Below, piece after piece: positions 1 to 10,099 of a stretch of 64,000 bases of DNA. Position 1 is the first letter of the stretch; each line of letters starts with the position of its first letter. A program made the position numbers and the translations under genes. Origin of the DNA: Closterium sp. NIES-65 (lineage: Eukaryota > Streptophyta > Zygnematophyceae > Desmidiales > Closteriaceae); NCBI GenBank assembly GCA_948144175.1, contig CANXME010002497.1:1508501-1572500 (forward strand). Reading direction: 5' to 3'. The notes beneath the pieces were generated by a model that searched no databases, was not told where the DNA came from, and saw nothing but the letters and a program-made list of their open reading frames with translations.

Positions 1-1183
1 GTGTGGCAGGCATACCCGAGGGCAACGTGCGTGTGCTGCCCACCACCGCTGCATCGGCTTATGCCCTCACTGCTCGGCAGCTGTTGGATGCGGTGCAGAG
101 GGATGAAGCTGCTGGTCTCATTCCCTTCTTCCTCGTCCTCACTGTAAGTGGGAGGTGCCTCGTTCTCCTCCTCCTCGCTCTCATTGTAAGTGGAAGGTGC
201 CTCATTTCTTACCCTTCACATGTTATGATAAACCACCTTGCGCATGAGGTGTTGCTTGTGTGCATGTGTACCTGTGCTACATTTCCATATCGCCCCGTGC
301 TCGTCCTCATATCAACCCCTCTGTCACTGCCAATGACTCATGCATCCAGTCCATGCCTCGTACCTGTTCTGCTCCTCTGCCTCGTCATGGCAGGTTGGCT
401 CCACGTCATCCACTGCTGTTGATCCAATCGCCCCTCTGGCCGCCATCGCAAAGGTGAGCTTTGATATGCCCTCTTGCCATGCCACGCCACACCATGCCAT
501 GATATTCCATGCCGTGCCATGCCATCCCATGCCATGCCGTGCCATGCCATCCCATGCCATGCCGTGCCATGCCATCCCATGCCATGCCGTGCCATGCCAT
601 CCCATGCCATGCCGTGCCATGCCACACCATAACACTGATCCATGCCATGTGATGCCATGCCATGACACGCCACATGTGGGCTCATACTCAGCTGCATCGG
701 AACGTACCCTTTATCCCCCCCTCGTCTTCCCTCCTCTGCAACCACGTGCACAGGCACATGGCATGTGGGTGCATGTGGACGCAGCGTATGCAGGCATGGC
801 ATGCATGTGCGCTGAGATGAGGCACCACCTGGCAGGCGTGCACCTGGCTGACTCACTAGCGTCCAACGCCCACAAGTGGCTGCTCACGAGCTTCGACTGC
901 TGCTGCATGTGGACGCAGGTACGTGCGGCCAGTGGGAGGGGAGGTGGGAAACCTGGTAGTGCCGGTGGGAGGGGTGGTGCGCTGCGAAGCGGCTGCAGAC
1001 AGGAGGTTTGCATGGTTGCGGTGGTGCTGCTGGGTGGGGAATGTACCTTCTCTATGTTGGGGCAGATGATACCCTACGTGTTTGCGCTACATGCACTACG
1101 ACCCACTCCATTGTACACCGCACCACTTTGCAACACACTGCGCCACAACCCGTTTCACCTCACCATGTCCCCATGCCCATGCT

Positions 1184-1268
<85 letters not shown>

Positions 1269-1808
1269 CACCAGGACAGCAGGCCTCTGGTGAAAGCACT
1301 GTCCATACTGCCGGAATACCTGCGGAACAAGGTGCGCTCGTACGCTCTGTAGTGCTCATCGAAGTGAGCTCTTACTTTGCACTGTGCTCTTGTGCGCTCT
1401 TATCACAACATTCCCTTATTGCACTGTAGTCTTACTGCAGTATGCCCTTATCACAGTATGCTCTTTCGCAGATTACTCATGTGCATCCACATGAGTACAC
1501 ACACTACCTCTTTCCTCGCCTCTCCTCTCCTCTTCTCTCTCCCTGCATGGCAGGCATCAGAGAACCATCACGTGGTTGACTACAAGGACTGGGAGATCCC
1601 CATTGGCCGCCGCTTCAGGTGTGCCCCTCCCCTCCCCTCGTGCACCTGCCCGCCACAGCTGCACGCAGTGGGTTTGTCTCACTCCATTCTGCATACAATC
1701 CTGAAATCCCCGATCCATATTCATTTCAATTCCTTCTCTCTGGTTAACTTTTTTTTTTTTTTTTTCTAAGCCTACTTCCGCTCTGTCCAATTTGCTCACC
1801 ACCATTCC

Positions 1809-1845
<37 letters not shown>

Positions 1846-2782
1846 TTGCCCACGCCACAACCGCCACCCACCGCCCCTCCCTTGCAGGTCACTGAAGCTG
1901 TGGATGGTGCTGCGCACGTACGGGGCGGATGGTATTTGTGCATACATCAGGCGCCACGTGGCACTTGCTGAGTGGTTCGAGGAGGCTGTGCGGCAAGATG
2001 ATCGGTTCCAAGTGAGCTGCACTGCTTCATGTTATCACTCTCTCCATGCATCGCCTGTGCTACCCTCTCACACACCCTCTCACACACCCCCTCACACACC
2101 CTCTCACACACCCTCTCACACACCCTCTCACACACCCTCTCATGCACCCTCTCACGTACCCCTGTTCCTCAGGATGATGCCAACTCTCTTTCTCCCCCAA
2201 TGCCCACTTCCCCCGTGCCCTTCAGCTGATGGCTCCGCGCCCCTTCGCGCTCGTCTGCTTTCGCCTCAAGCCGCCCGCAGCTCGGACACACAGCGGGGTG
2301 CCGTGCGGAGGGGGGGACGAGGGGGTGATGGGCGATGGCAGTGAGGATGCAGGGAGGAAGGTGAACGCGGCGCTACTAGAGGCGATAAACAGCTACCTCA
2401 CACACACTGTGAGACCACGTTGCTGCATGCTTCTCCATTCCTTTAATTTACCACACACACACATTCTTGAGGCTCCTCCTCAGAAGCACCTCACACACGC
2501 TGTGAGTCCCGCACCATGCTGCTGCGTGCCTCGTTCAATCGCCTGCATCTAAGAGCAGGGGGCACTTAACCCTTCAACCTGCCTCCCTGTGACCCCGTGC
2601 AGGTGCTATCGGGGCAGTACACACTGCGCATGGCAATAGGGGCGGTGAAGACAGAGATGGCGCATGTGCAGGCGGCGTGGAGGCTCATCCAAACGAAAGC
2701 TTCTGAGTTGCTGGAGGAGGTCAAATTTACTAGAAAAAAACAAAACAAACCTGCTACAGTAAGAGATGCCACAGCAGGGTAA
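1..2782 (+). CDS. Aromatic L-amino-acid decarboxylase (plant AAAD/TDC-TyDC family), 3' part, 8 exons
   Basis: PLP-dependent group II decarboxylase, expected to convert tryptophan, tyrosine or DOPA to the amine and CO2 in the cytosol. The 5' end lies outside the window. Exons read from GT/AG sites and frame: 1-143, 394-453, 754-918, 1275-1331, 1554-1618, 1888-2011, 2226-2408, 2603-2782 (stop TAA). About 324 C-terminal residues are present, against roughly 480-530 for the family. Seen motifs: GLIPFF, VGSTSSTAVDP, HVDAAYAG (the Asp contacts the PLP ring nitrogen), NAHKW with the Schiff-base Lys codon at 874-876, PEYLRNK, VVDYKDW, GRRFRSLKLW. The catalytic-loop Tyr (LRTYG, codon 1919-1921) is kept. 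In plant enzymes Tyr here goes with decarboxylation and Phe with aldehyde synthesis, so decarboxylase is favoured. Substrate cannot be told without the N-terminal half. The C-terminus is Lys-rich. Family call is secure; exon edges are very likely. Confidence 0.93.
505..623. repeat. Minisatellite in decarboxylase intron 2
   Basis: About four copies of a 25-bp unit built from CCATG, CCGTG and CCATC pentamers fill the middle of intron 2 (454-753). They create open frames on both strands, which are not genes. Confidence 0.9.
1166..1270. repeat. CCATGC hexanucleotide microsatellite in intron 3
   Basis: About 16 near-perfect copies of CCATGC run up to the 3' splice site of intron 3 (919-1274). The array serves as the pyrimidine-rich tract before CAG at 1272-1274. 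Confidence 0.92.
1806..1853. repeat. CCATGC microsatellite in intron 5
   Basis: About eight copies of the same hexamer as in intron 3 lie shortly before the acceptor of intron 5 (1619-1887). A T run (1749-1766) precedes it. Confidence 0.9.
2066..2158. repeat. CACACCCTCT decamer repeat in intron 6
   Basis: About nine copies of a 10-bp CACACCCTCT unit, with variants at the end, lie in intron 6 (2012-2225). Confidence 0.88.
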
Positions 2783-3623
2783 TAAGTTGCATTGGTGAAT
2801 GAGCAGAATCTTGTGTAAATGTACCAAGTAGGGACAACTGTGAACTTTGTTACAAATCAGTAGGGCAGGGCCCAAATTATTAGGGTAAAATACCCTTTTT
2901 ACCCTGATGAGCGGCCGCTTTTTCCCAGTTACCCTTGCCAAAACATGGTATCAGAATTTTTACCCTAGAGCAAAAAGGCTAAGTTACCGTAAGCCCCTGG
3001 ATAGAAGCGCAGGCCTCGGATAAGCGCCGGCGCTTATAAAAGGATGAGGACGCTTATATCCGGTCCTCGATAATAAGCGCACCCCTGAAGGCTTACGGAT
3101 TATACGCGCCACCCTCTTCTTTTTTTAATATAATTTTACTGAAATCGTTGTAACGAATTCAACATTTGCATTCCCACATTGAATTTAGATGCCCTTTCAC
3201 CCTCGGCTCACTAGCAGCTCGTGCAGTCAGAATGAGTTGTCAGAGGCGCATGTAGACTCATTCTGACTGTGTGTGTAGGCAAGGAATCAATCTCTGCCAG
3301 CTTGCACGCGATTCTCAATCAATCACAGCCCTGTATACCATATTCCCCGGGACTAACCAACCCCCCGTAATTGTACACCCCCGGGTAACTTGTGCGGGGT
3401 GGGTGTTATGATAGACCTCGTTTCTACTATACCCCCTTTTTGGCTGATTTTCTATAACACCCCCCTTTTCTTACGAATTCGTTATTATAATCGTTAACGA
3501 GTAGCTGCGATACGGAAGAATATCGCGAAAAATTCTCCTTAGATGAAATTTCGTGGTGCGGTACATTCACTTACAATCTACCGAGATTTCCCCCCTCCCA
3601 CTACTTCGCTGTCGCCACGTGCA
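2783..3623. other. Intergenic DNA 3' of the decarboxylase gene
   Basis: No coding signal is seen. It should hold the 3' UTR; no clear AATAAA was found. A GC-rich patch at 3000-3090 contains the perfect palindrome ATAAGCGCCGGCGCTTAT (3020-3037) and further inverted AAGCGC copies; a related patch recurs at 27685-27740. The rest is AT-rich with short C runs. Confidence 0.7.
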
Positions 3624-3628
3624 GGCGA

Positions 3629-3763
3629 TGTTGGAGTAAACGTACAGGAATGAATGAACTAGCAGTGAAAACAGTACAAGTACCTAACCCTAGAATTGTG
3701 TACCCCCTATAGTTTAACCCACTGTAGCCTAAACAAGCACAACAACATATATAATGTTTGACA
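3629..3763 (-). repeat. 3' LTR of element A
   Basis: Begins TGTTGGAGTAAACG and ends ATGTTTGACA on the + strand. It is preceded in element sense by the purine tract (see 3764-3786). It contains AACCCTA, a telo-box-like motif shared by the other LTRs here. Confidence 0.95.
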
Positions 3764-3786
3764 CACCCCCATAGGCGAAGTGGGGG
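3764..3786 (-). other. Polypurine tract of element A
   Basis: In element sense it reads CTATGGGGGTG directly before the LTR TGT. The same core stands before the 3' LTRs of B, E, F, H and L, marking it as the plus-strand primer site. Confidence 0.8.
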
Positions 3787-3998
3787 AGAACTAGGGGTCA
3801 CAAGACCAGTCAAGGCAAAGCAAGGCAATGCAAGCTCAGGGTGGATGTCAAGGATACCACACAAATTCCGAGCACAAGCAAGTGGTCACAAGACCATTTC
3901 ACATGCAAGTTTATAATAGAACAAGAGGTACAGTGATCACAGCCTAGCAAGAGTAAACATGCAGGTATATATATATAGAGATCACAGTACAAACAGAC

Positions 3999-4676
3999 TC
4001 AAGAAGTAAGCAAGTGAGGTACAGTAGGCACAAGGCCTAGAAGAGTGCAAAAGCGCTGATGGTCACAAGGCTGAAGTGCCTTGGTGAACACATCAGCAGT
4101 GTTGGCCTCAGAGGCCACGTAATGCACATGAAGCTGACCACGCTGCTGCAACTCTCGAGCAAGGAAGTAGCGCAGAGCAATGTGCTTCGTTCTGTGCTCC
4201 AGTCTGTGCTCCTCACACAAGGCAATGGCTGCCTTGTTGTCGACGTACATCACTGGAGGAGAACGAGACTGCTCTCCAAGGTCGGTCAGCAAGTAGGTGA
4301 GCCAGCGTAGCTCCTGGGCCGCCATGGGTGTGGCGTAGATCTCAGCCTCACAACTGGAGCTGAGAACTGAAGAAGAGCGAGTAGAACGCCAAGAAACTGA
4401 ACCAGAGCCAAGACTGAAGGAGTAACCCTGAGACGACTGCTGAGTAGCCTGGTCGTCTGCCCAAGAAGCGTCTGAGTGCCCAGTGAGAACAACTGGGACT
4501 CGCCCTCCAAGCACTAGCCCCATGCCCGACGTACTGCACAAGTAGCGCAACACCCTCTTAGCTGCATCCATGTGCTCCTTACGGTGACGGCCGTGAGCGA
4601 CATAGCGTGCAAGAATGCTAAGAGGGTATGCAAGGTCAGGTCGAGTGCAGGTCATCAGGTACATGAGGCAACCCAC
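3999..4676 (-). CDS. Element A RNase H domain (225 codons, open)
   Basis: C-terminal part of copia Pol. RNase H degrades the RNA strand of the RNA/DNA hybrid in the virus-like particle. Visible landmarks: LMYLMTCTRPDLAYPLS (RT-RH connection), GHSDASWADD (first Asp), SCEAEIYA (Glu), YVDNKAA (second Asp) and ANTADVFTKAL near the end. The frame is open but no longer joined to RT: about 16 bp are missing near 4685, which shifts the frame against the upstream segment. The first Met is internal to the old polyprotein, not a real start. Confidence 0.9.
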   Translation of the reverse strand: MGCLMYLMTCTRPDLAYPLSILARYVAHGRHRKEHMDAAKRVLRYLCSTSGMGLVLGGRVPVVLTGHSDASWADDQATQQSSQGYSFSLGSGSVSWRSTRSSSVLSSSCEAEIYATPMAAQELRWLTYLLTDLGEQSRSPPVMYVDNKAAIALCEEHRLEHRTKHIALRYFLARELQQRGQLHVHYVASEANTADVFTKALQPCDHQRFCTLLGLVPTVPHLLTS

Positions 4677-4679
4677 AAG

Positions 4680-5751
4680 CTCCGGATACGAGCCACTCCG
4701 AAGGCAGAGCTGAGAGCGAGGGACCGGTAGGCAGAGGAGTGGGCTGAGGCGAGGAGTACGTGAAGCCGAAGCGCTGAAGGACCTGCTGCACCATGTGTGA
4801 CTGAGTCAAGGTGATGGTGCGGCGTGCTCTGTCCCGGGTGATCCGCAAGCCAAGATAGCTTGTCAGTTCACCCAGGTCTGTGCACGTGTGTCTCTTCTAC
4901 AGCTCCGACTTCACGTGGGCGAGTGCCGCAGTGTCAGCAGTGGCAAAGACCAAGTCGTCGACGTACACGAGGATGTAGAACGGCGGCAGTGAGGTGTCGG
5001 TGCGTAGAAACAGCGACGGGTCCGCAGTAGAAGGCGCGAACCCAAGAGTTGCAAGTGTTGTCCTCAGTGTGTCGTGCCACTCACGTGGCGCTTGGCGGAG
5101 ACCGTAGACTGGCCGTCGGAGGCTCCACTGGGTACCAGGAGGGAAAGACCCAGTGAAGCCAGGTGGACGGCGCAGCCAGATCTCCTCGTGCAGACTGCCC
5201 TGTAGGAAAGCAGTGCTGAAGTCAAGAGAGTTGAGCTCGTAGTCACGCTGAGCGGCGACGTGCAGCAGAACCCAAAGAGTGGTCATCTTCGGGGTCGGGG
5301 AGAAGGTCTGGAAGAAGTCAACCCCCTCTCGCTGACTGAAGCCTCGTGCAACGTAACGCGCCTTGAAGACAGGCGGAGAGCCCGGCGGCCGCTTCACCCT
5401 GAAAATCCACATGCCACTGACAATGTTCGCCCCACGTGGGGGAACCTCGTCGACGTAGGTGCCTGTGGACTTCCAGGAAGCCATCTCTGTGTCCATGGCT
5501 GACTGCCACTGAGAGGAGTAGGGACCGGCCATCGCCTCTGCGTAAGAGCGTGGGGTCGGGATGTCTGGTGCATTCGGGTCTCCCTTAGGGGAAACAAGCA
5601 TGGACACGAGATGGGGCAAAGCAGCAGCAAAGCACTCAAACTCCTCCTGCTTGTCCTCAAGGACGTCCGTGCCAAGAGCACACTCACCCCCGACGGACGG
5701 AGGACAGACAGACTCAGACTCAACAATTAGGCTAGCAGCGTAGTCTAGACG
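4680..5751 (-). pseudogene. Element A reverse transcriptase, broken
   Basis: Copia RT, making cDNA from element RNA. Motifs in order: GMWIFRVKRPPGS, KARYVARGFSQ, QTFSPTPKMTT, LDFSTAFLQG (palm motif A), RRPPGFTGS, YGLRQAPREWHD, and the catalytic YVDD at 4954-4965, intact. A TAG replaces a Gln codon just after HVKSEL (4897-4899), TGA replaces Cys at 5752-5754, and a small deletion shifts the frame near 4685. It cannot make a full protein as it stands. Confidence 0.92.
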
Positions 5752-6942
5752 TCAGGTGGCAGAAAGGTCGACAAGCTCAGCAACTAAGGCAGACGCAGCA
5801 GCGGACTCAAAGGAAGAGTCAGTGACAACAGTAGCCAGGCGACGCGTGACAGTAGGACTGGCAGCATGAAGGGAGTCTGACCCCGGGTCAGCAAGAGCAG
5901 GAAGAGAGGAAGTAGGAGGAGACGGCAACGGGACACGTTGTGGTGCAGTGGACGGACGAAGCGCCATCCGGTGAGTGCCTGGGACAGGAGGATGATTCTG
6001 ACGCGGGACACGACTACCAGTGAGAGCAATACGGATAGGCGACGCACGACAAGGCTCTGGCGACGCAGGACGAGACTCAGGCTCACGACGCTCAGTAAGA
6101 CCTCCACTCGGACCAGTGTAAGGAGCAGGAGCAGGGAGAGAGGAGGCAGACGGTAGCTGCGACGGCAGCTGGGCAGACGGAGGACACCCTATGGAGGGAG
6201 GAGGACACGGAGGAGGGAGCGGACCAAGAACCTGCTGAAGGAGCGGAACGAAGTACGGCCGCGGCCGTGCACCGACACCAGAACCAGCAGAGACACCCGC
6301 GCCAGGGTCCGCGGCACCAGCAGCAGCACCAACGCCCGGGTCCTCAGCACCAGCAGGAGCTCCAACGCCCGGGTCCGTAGCACCAGCAGCAGCTCCAACA
6401 CCTGGGTCCTCAGCACCAGCAGCAGCTCCAACGCCCGGGTCCGCAGCACCAGCAGCAGCTCCAACACCCGGGTCCTCAGCACCAGTAGCAGCTCCAACGC
6501 CCGGGTCCACAGCACCAGCAGCAGCTCCAACTCCCGGGTCCTCAGCACCAGCAGCAGCTCAAACGCCCGGGTCCGCAGCACCAGCAGCCGCTCTAACAAC
6601 CGGGTCCTTAGCACCAGAAGCAGCTCCAACACCTGGGTCCTCAGCACCAACAGCAACTACAGCTCCCGGGTCCTAAGCACCTGCAGCAGCACCCACGGCA
6701 GCGGGGTCCGCGACACGAGGCGCGCCACTCCGAAGAGTGCAACGCCTCTCGTACCACTCACGGATCCGCTCACGGGAGGGGAGCTCCTGACTAGGAGGAG
6801 AAGCACTAGCACCAGTCCCAGTAGCACGCCTGGCTCCAGAGGTACCTCTCCTGAGGCTGCAGTACTGTAAGTACCACTCACGCAGCTGCTCCGAGGAGAG
6901 GGCTCCTCCAGGTGTAGGACTCCCAGGCTCAGCACCTCCAGA
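5752..6942 (-). pseudogene. Element A INT-RT linker with 33-bp coding repeats
   Basis: A low-complexity stretch between integrase and RT. About ten 33-bp units at 6300-6660 encode GAEDPGVGAAA-like peptides. Further upstream in element sense come two EQLREWY / ERIREWYERR motifs near 6760-6890. Stops break it (for example at 6943-6945). It has no known enzymatic role; the position matches the spacer between INT and RT in copia Pol. Confidence 0.75.
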
Positions 6943-8346
6943 CTAAGAACCCCCAGACTCCGGACTCTGCGGCTCAGTACCCCGAAGCTCAGCACCCCCA
7001 GGCTCAGCACCCCCAGGCTCCGCACCCCCAGGCTCAGCACCCCCAGTCCCGGCACCCCCAGGCTCAGCACCCCCTGGCTCAGCACCCCCAGGCTTAGCAC
7101 CCCCAGCAAGACGAGAGTCGACATCTACCTCAACAGGCTCAACCGGGTCTACCTGAGACACACCTGAGGGAGCGGCACCCTGAGGGGGGAGGGGGTCTAC
7201 AACAGCAGCACCTGGCGCGAGGAAGAGAGGCGGGGGGGGGAGCGGGGCAGTGCGGTAGGGGAAGAGGCGGTAGTAGGGGACGGACTCGTCAAAAGTGACG
7301 TCCTGAGAGGGCAAGACTCGGCGCGAGGTGGCGTGGTAAAACTGCCAACCAGACGCGTCCGGGACAAAGCCGAGGAAGACGCAGGGAACAGCACGGGAGG
7401 AGAGCTTGTCCGCAGACGTATCACGGACAAAAGCACGAGATCCCCAGACTCGGAAACGCGACGCATCGCCAACCTCCCCCGTCCACAGCAGTGTGGGCGA
7501 GGTCTCCGGGAAGGAGACACGGGGCCAGAGGTTGAGCTGATGCGCAGCGTACCGGGCCGCAAACGACCACAGAAAGTGGGGGGCAGCCGCATGGATCAGG
7601 GAGGTACGGGCGACCTCCATGACCAGGCCAATGCGGCGCTCCGCAACCCCATTCTGCTGTGGAGAGGCCGGAAGCGTGAACGAGTGCTCAATGTTGTGCT
7701 CAGCACAGTAGGCTGCCAAGAGGTCGGAGGAGAACTCACCACCTCTGTCAGAGTGCAAGCGCAGGACAGGAAAGTCCGAGTGGAAACGCTTGCTGAGCTG
7801 GAGACGGGCTCTGCGGATCCAAGGGATCAAGACATCAGGGACCTCACCCTTGGTGCGCAAGGGGAAGAGCGAGGTGTAACGCGAGTAGTCGTCAACAACT
7901 ATCAGGAAGTACCTCTCCTGACCCTGACCACGGACGCGGGCTGGACCCCACACGTCCATGTGGAGCGTCTGCAAGGGAGCAGTCGTCGGGGGAAACGAGG
8001 AGGAGTGAGGAGCGGCTCGCTGCCGTCCCGCGACACAGGGGAGACAGGTAGGAGCAGGTGAGGGAGGGAGGGGAGGAAGGACCCTGGGAAGGCCAGAGAC
8101 AAGGTACCTGGGATGCATGGCACGAAGCCGCTGCACAGACGGGTGGCCAAGGCGGTGGTGCCAGAGGACTGCCTCGTGCGCCAGAGGGCGACACGAGCAG
8201 GGGGCCGACAGCTGACCTGACGCGGACGCAGACGCAGACGCAGCAACCTGAGGGGACTCAGTGGTCAGTGTGTACAGGTCCGACCACGGCTGCCGAGTGA
8301 AGGTAGCCAAGTGACGGCCCGTACGAGCACACGTACAGTGTGTCAT
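6943..8346 (-). CDS. Element A GAG-pre-integrase and integrase (467 codons, open)
   Basis: Retroviral-type integrase that inserts cDNA into host DNA. N-terminal zinc module: WHHRLGHPS ... CLPC (HHCC). Core DDE residues are all visible: LHMDVWGP (first Asp), LHSDRGGEF (second Asp), NGVAERRIG (Glu). The copia C-terminal signature follows: CVFLGFVPD, FYHATSRRV, SQDVTFDES. The ORF then runs into GGAEPGGAEP repeats coded by a 15-bp unit (about 6960-7110). The catalytic set is intact, but a TGA at 8398-8400 separates it from protease. The first Met is internal. Confidence 0.93.
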   Translation of the reverse strand: MTHCTCARTGRHLATFTRQPWSDLYTLTTESPQVAASASASASGQLSAPCSCRPLAHEAVLWHHRLGHPSVQRLRAMHPRYLVSGLPRVLPPLPPSPAPTCLPCVAGRQRAAPHSSSFPPTTAPLQTLHMDVWGPARVRGQGQERYFLIVVDDYSRYTSLFPLRTKGEVPDVLIPWIRRARLQLSKRFHSDFPVLRLHSDRGGEFSSDLLAAYCAEHNIEHSFTLPASPQQNGVAERRIGLVMEVARTSLIHAAAPHFLWSFAARYAAHQLNLWPRVSFPETSPTLLWTGEVGDASRFRVWGSRAFVRDTSADKLSSRAVPCVFLGFVPDASGWQFYHATSRRVLPSQDVTFDESVPYYRLFPYRTAPLPPPPLFLAPGAAVVDPLPPQGAAPSGVSQVDPVEPVEVDVDSRLAGGAKPGGAEPGGAEPGGAGTGGAEPGGAEPGGAEPGGAELRGTEPQSPESGGS

Positions 8347-8397
8347 GCGCTCATAGGCAGGGGTGAACTGGTGAACGCCCCCGTCCTGGAGTGCACA

Positions 8398-9036
8398 TCA
8401 TGCCACCAAGTTCGTAGAGAACGAGGGGAGGTGGAGACCTGACACTCTGCCTGACGGGACCGCAGGACAGGGAAGGACAGTGGAAGAGGTCGCAATGACC
8501 GGACCCCCAGAGGGGTCAGCAAGGGAGACAGCAACTGGCCGAGCAAGCGGCTCAAGGGCAGTGCGGTCACGAAAGAAGCAGCGAGAAGCACCTGAGTCTA
8601 GTGTGAAGGTGTGCAGTGCTGCAGTCGACTCAGTACCAAGGGAGGCAGACGCACAAGCACCTAGAGCAGCTGCCTCACCAGCACCTGGGGCGGCCGACAC
8701 GCGAGTACCTGGAGCGGCAGACGCACTAGTCGTAATGCCCGGGTCGGGCGGCACACACAGGTACTCAGCACCCTCTCCACTAGTAGACATCACATACATA
8801 GCAGAGAGAATAGCATCAAAGTCTAGAGCATAGATATCAATCCCCTTCTTCAGGAGATCAATCCAGCGGGGCAGCTCAGTGGCCTGAGGGAACTGAACAC
8901 GCCAAGCGTCGTCGAGACGAGCGAAGCAGCGCTTTGTGGCGTGTGGTCGTCCACACTGCTGACCAGTGCGGTCACCAGTGCGAATGACGTACGTGCAGCT
9001 AAAGCCACCCCCCCCCCCCCGTGCAGAGAGTACCAC
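8398..9036 (-). pseudogene. Element A zinc-knuckle-like region and aspartic protease
   Basis: The ORF starts inside the old Gag-Pol. First comes a Cys/His cluster C-x13-C-x3-H-x4-C (CTYVIRTGDR...CGRPHATKRCF), apparently in place of the usual CCHC knuckle. Then follows RLDDAWR, a variable Ala/Gly-rich stretch, and the retropepsin motif LDSGASRCFF with the DSG codons at 8590-8598. Protease cleaves the polyprotein. The segment ends at TGA 8398-8400, where related copies read through to GAG-pre-integrase. Confidence 0.85.
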
Positions 9037-10080
9037 TCACGGACCTCCTGGGGCGACGGAGTGTGCTGCTGGCCCTGGCCACCGCCAACGCCTCCACGAC
9101 CACCACCGCCGCCGCCACCTCCTCAACCACCCCAACCCCTGCCGCCGCCTCGTCCACCGCCACCCCAACCACCGCCTCCGCCCCTGCCACCTCCCCCGCC
9201 GCTGCCGCCACCACCCCCATCGCTGCCACTAGTCCCTCCAGTCGTGCCACCACCCCCACCACCGCCTCCCCCGCCGTCACCGCCACCACCCTTGCCCCCT
9301 TTGCCCTTGCCGCTGCGGCGCCCGCTCGAAGCAGACGCAGTACCGACCTTCTCAGCACCAAGGAGGTCGACAGCAGCAGCAGAGGCGATAGAGGGAAGAA
9401 GGGGGGAAGGAGAACACCCCTCAAAGAACGGGGTACGGGGGTCGCCACGAGAGGCACCTACATCGACTATGCTAGTCTCAGCTGCAAGCAGTTCCTTCTC
9501 GAGGAGGGCAATGGTGAGCTCAGTGGGGCAGCGAGCTAGGAAGTGGTCCCTGACAGCACGAAGTTTGTCAGGGAGGCGGGTGACTAGGTGGTAGAGAGTG
9601 AGCCAGAGTGGGGGGGGGGTGCGTGGCAAGGGACTCAACGGGCATGGCGGCACGGAAGCGGGCCTCACTAGTACGTAGGTACGTGATGAGGTCAGCAACT
9701 GTGTGGAACGAGGCCAGGTCGGGAAACAGGTAGGGGAGGGAGAGGCGGCCTAGCGCGGCAGAGGCAGGTGAGGAGTAGCGAGCAACGACAGCTGTGTACA
9801 GTGCCTATGCAGTCTTGTGCTGGCCAAAGTGCTCGCGTTCGTCTATTGGCAGGGAGTTGCGAATAGCGAAGCGAGCGTGGGCATCACGAGTCTGCCACTG
9901 TGAGTGAGCAGTGGTGTCAGCAGTAGCAATAGGGGCAGTGACATGGCCTAGGGCGTGGTCGTACAGTGAAATGTCGTCCTTGGCTGTGAGCTGTAGATAA
10001 AGGTGCAGGTCATCTAGCCATGTGTCAAACTTCACTGGGCGGCCCTCAGCATCGAAAACTAGAACCTGTGGGCTAGCCAT
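9037..10080 (-). pseudogene. Element A Gag, frameshifted
   Basis: Capsid-like Gag. The start is set at ATG 10078-10080, which begins MASPQVLVFDAEGRP; the same start is seen in C, E and F. The N-terminal part (WLDDLHLYLQL, QTRDAHARFAIRN) runs to TAG at 9805-9807, where relatives have Gln. A second part holds LYHLVTRLPDKLRAVRDHF and a Gly-rich tail (GKGKGGKGGGG). A G run at 9610-9619 on the + strand (Pro codons in sense) has a length that puts its two sides in different frames. UBN2/gag-type fold is likely but not shown. Confidence 0.85.
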
Positions 10081-10099
10081 AGGAGCAGTAGAAGTAGCA

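Noticed and set aside
324-856. Open frames on both strands over the intron 2 repeat
   Set aside because: They exist because the CCATG-type repeat lacks stops; translations are pure repeat (Met-Ala-Trp-His type) and lie in an intron.
2460-2503. Possible extra mini-exon after exon 7 (repeat of the CTCACACAC...GTGAG donor context)
   Set aside because: The family alignment is continuous from exon 7 to exon 8 without it; looks like a local duplication in the intron.
6300-7110. CRISPR-like array
   Set aside because: Units are contiguous 33-bp and 15-bp coding repeats without unique spacers, inside a retrotransposon polyprotein of a eukaryote.
7333-8061. Plus-strand ORF of 242 codons
   Set aside because: Antisense to the conserved integrase of A, which has clear domain motifs on the minus strand.
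8941-9594. Pro-rich plus-strand ORF of 217 codons
   Set aside because: Antisense shadow of the Gly-rich Gag tract of element A. The same explanation covers the Pro-rich frames near 22925-23548.
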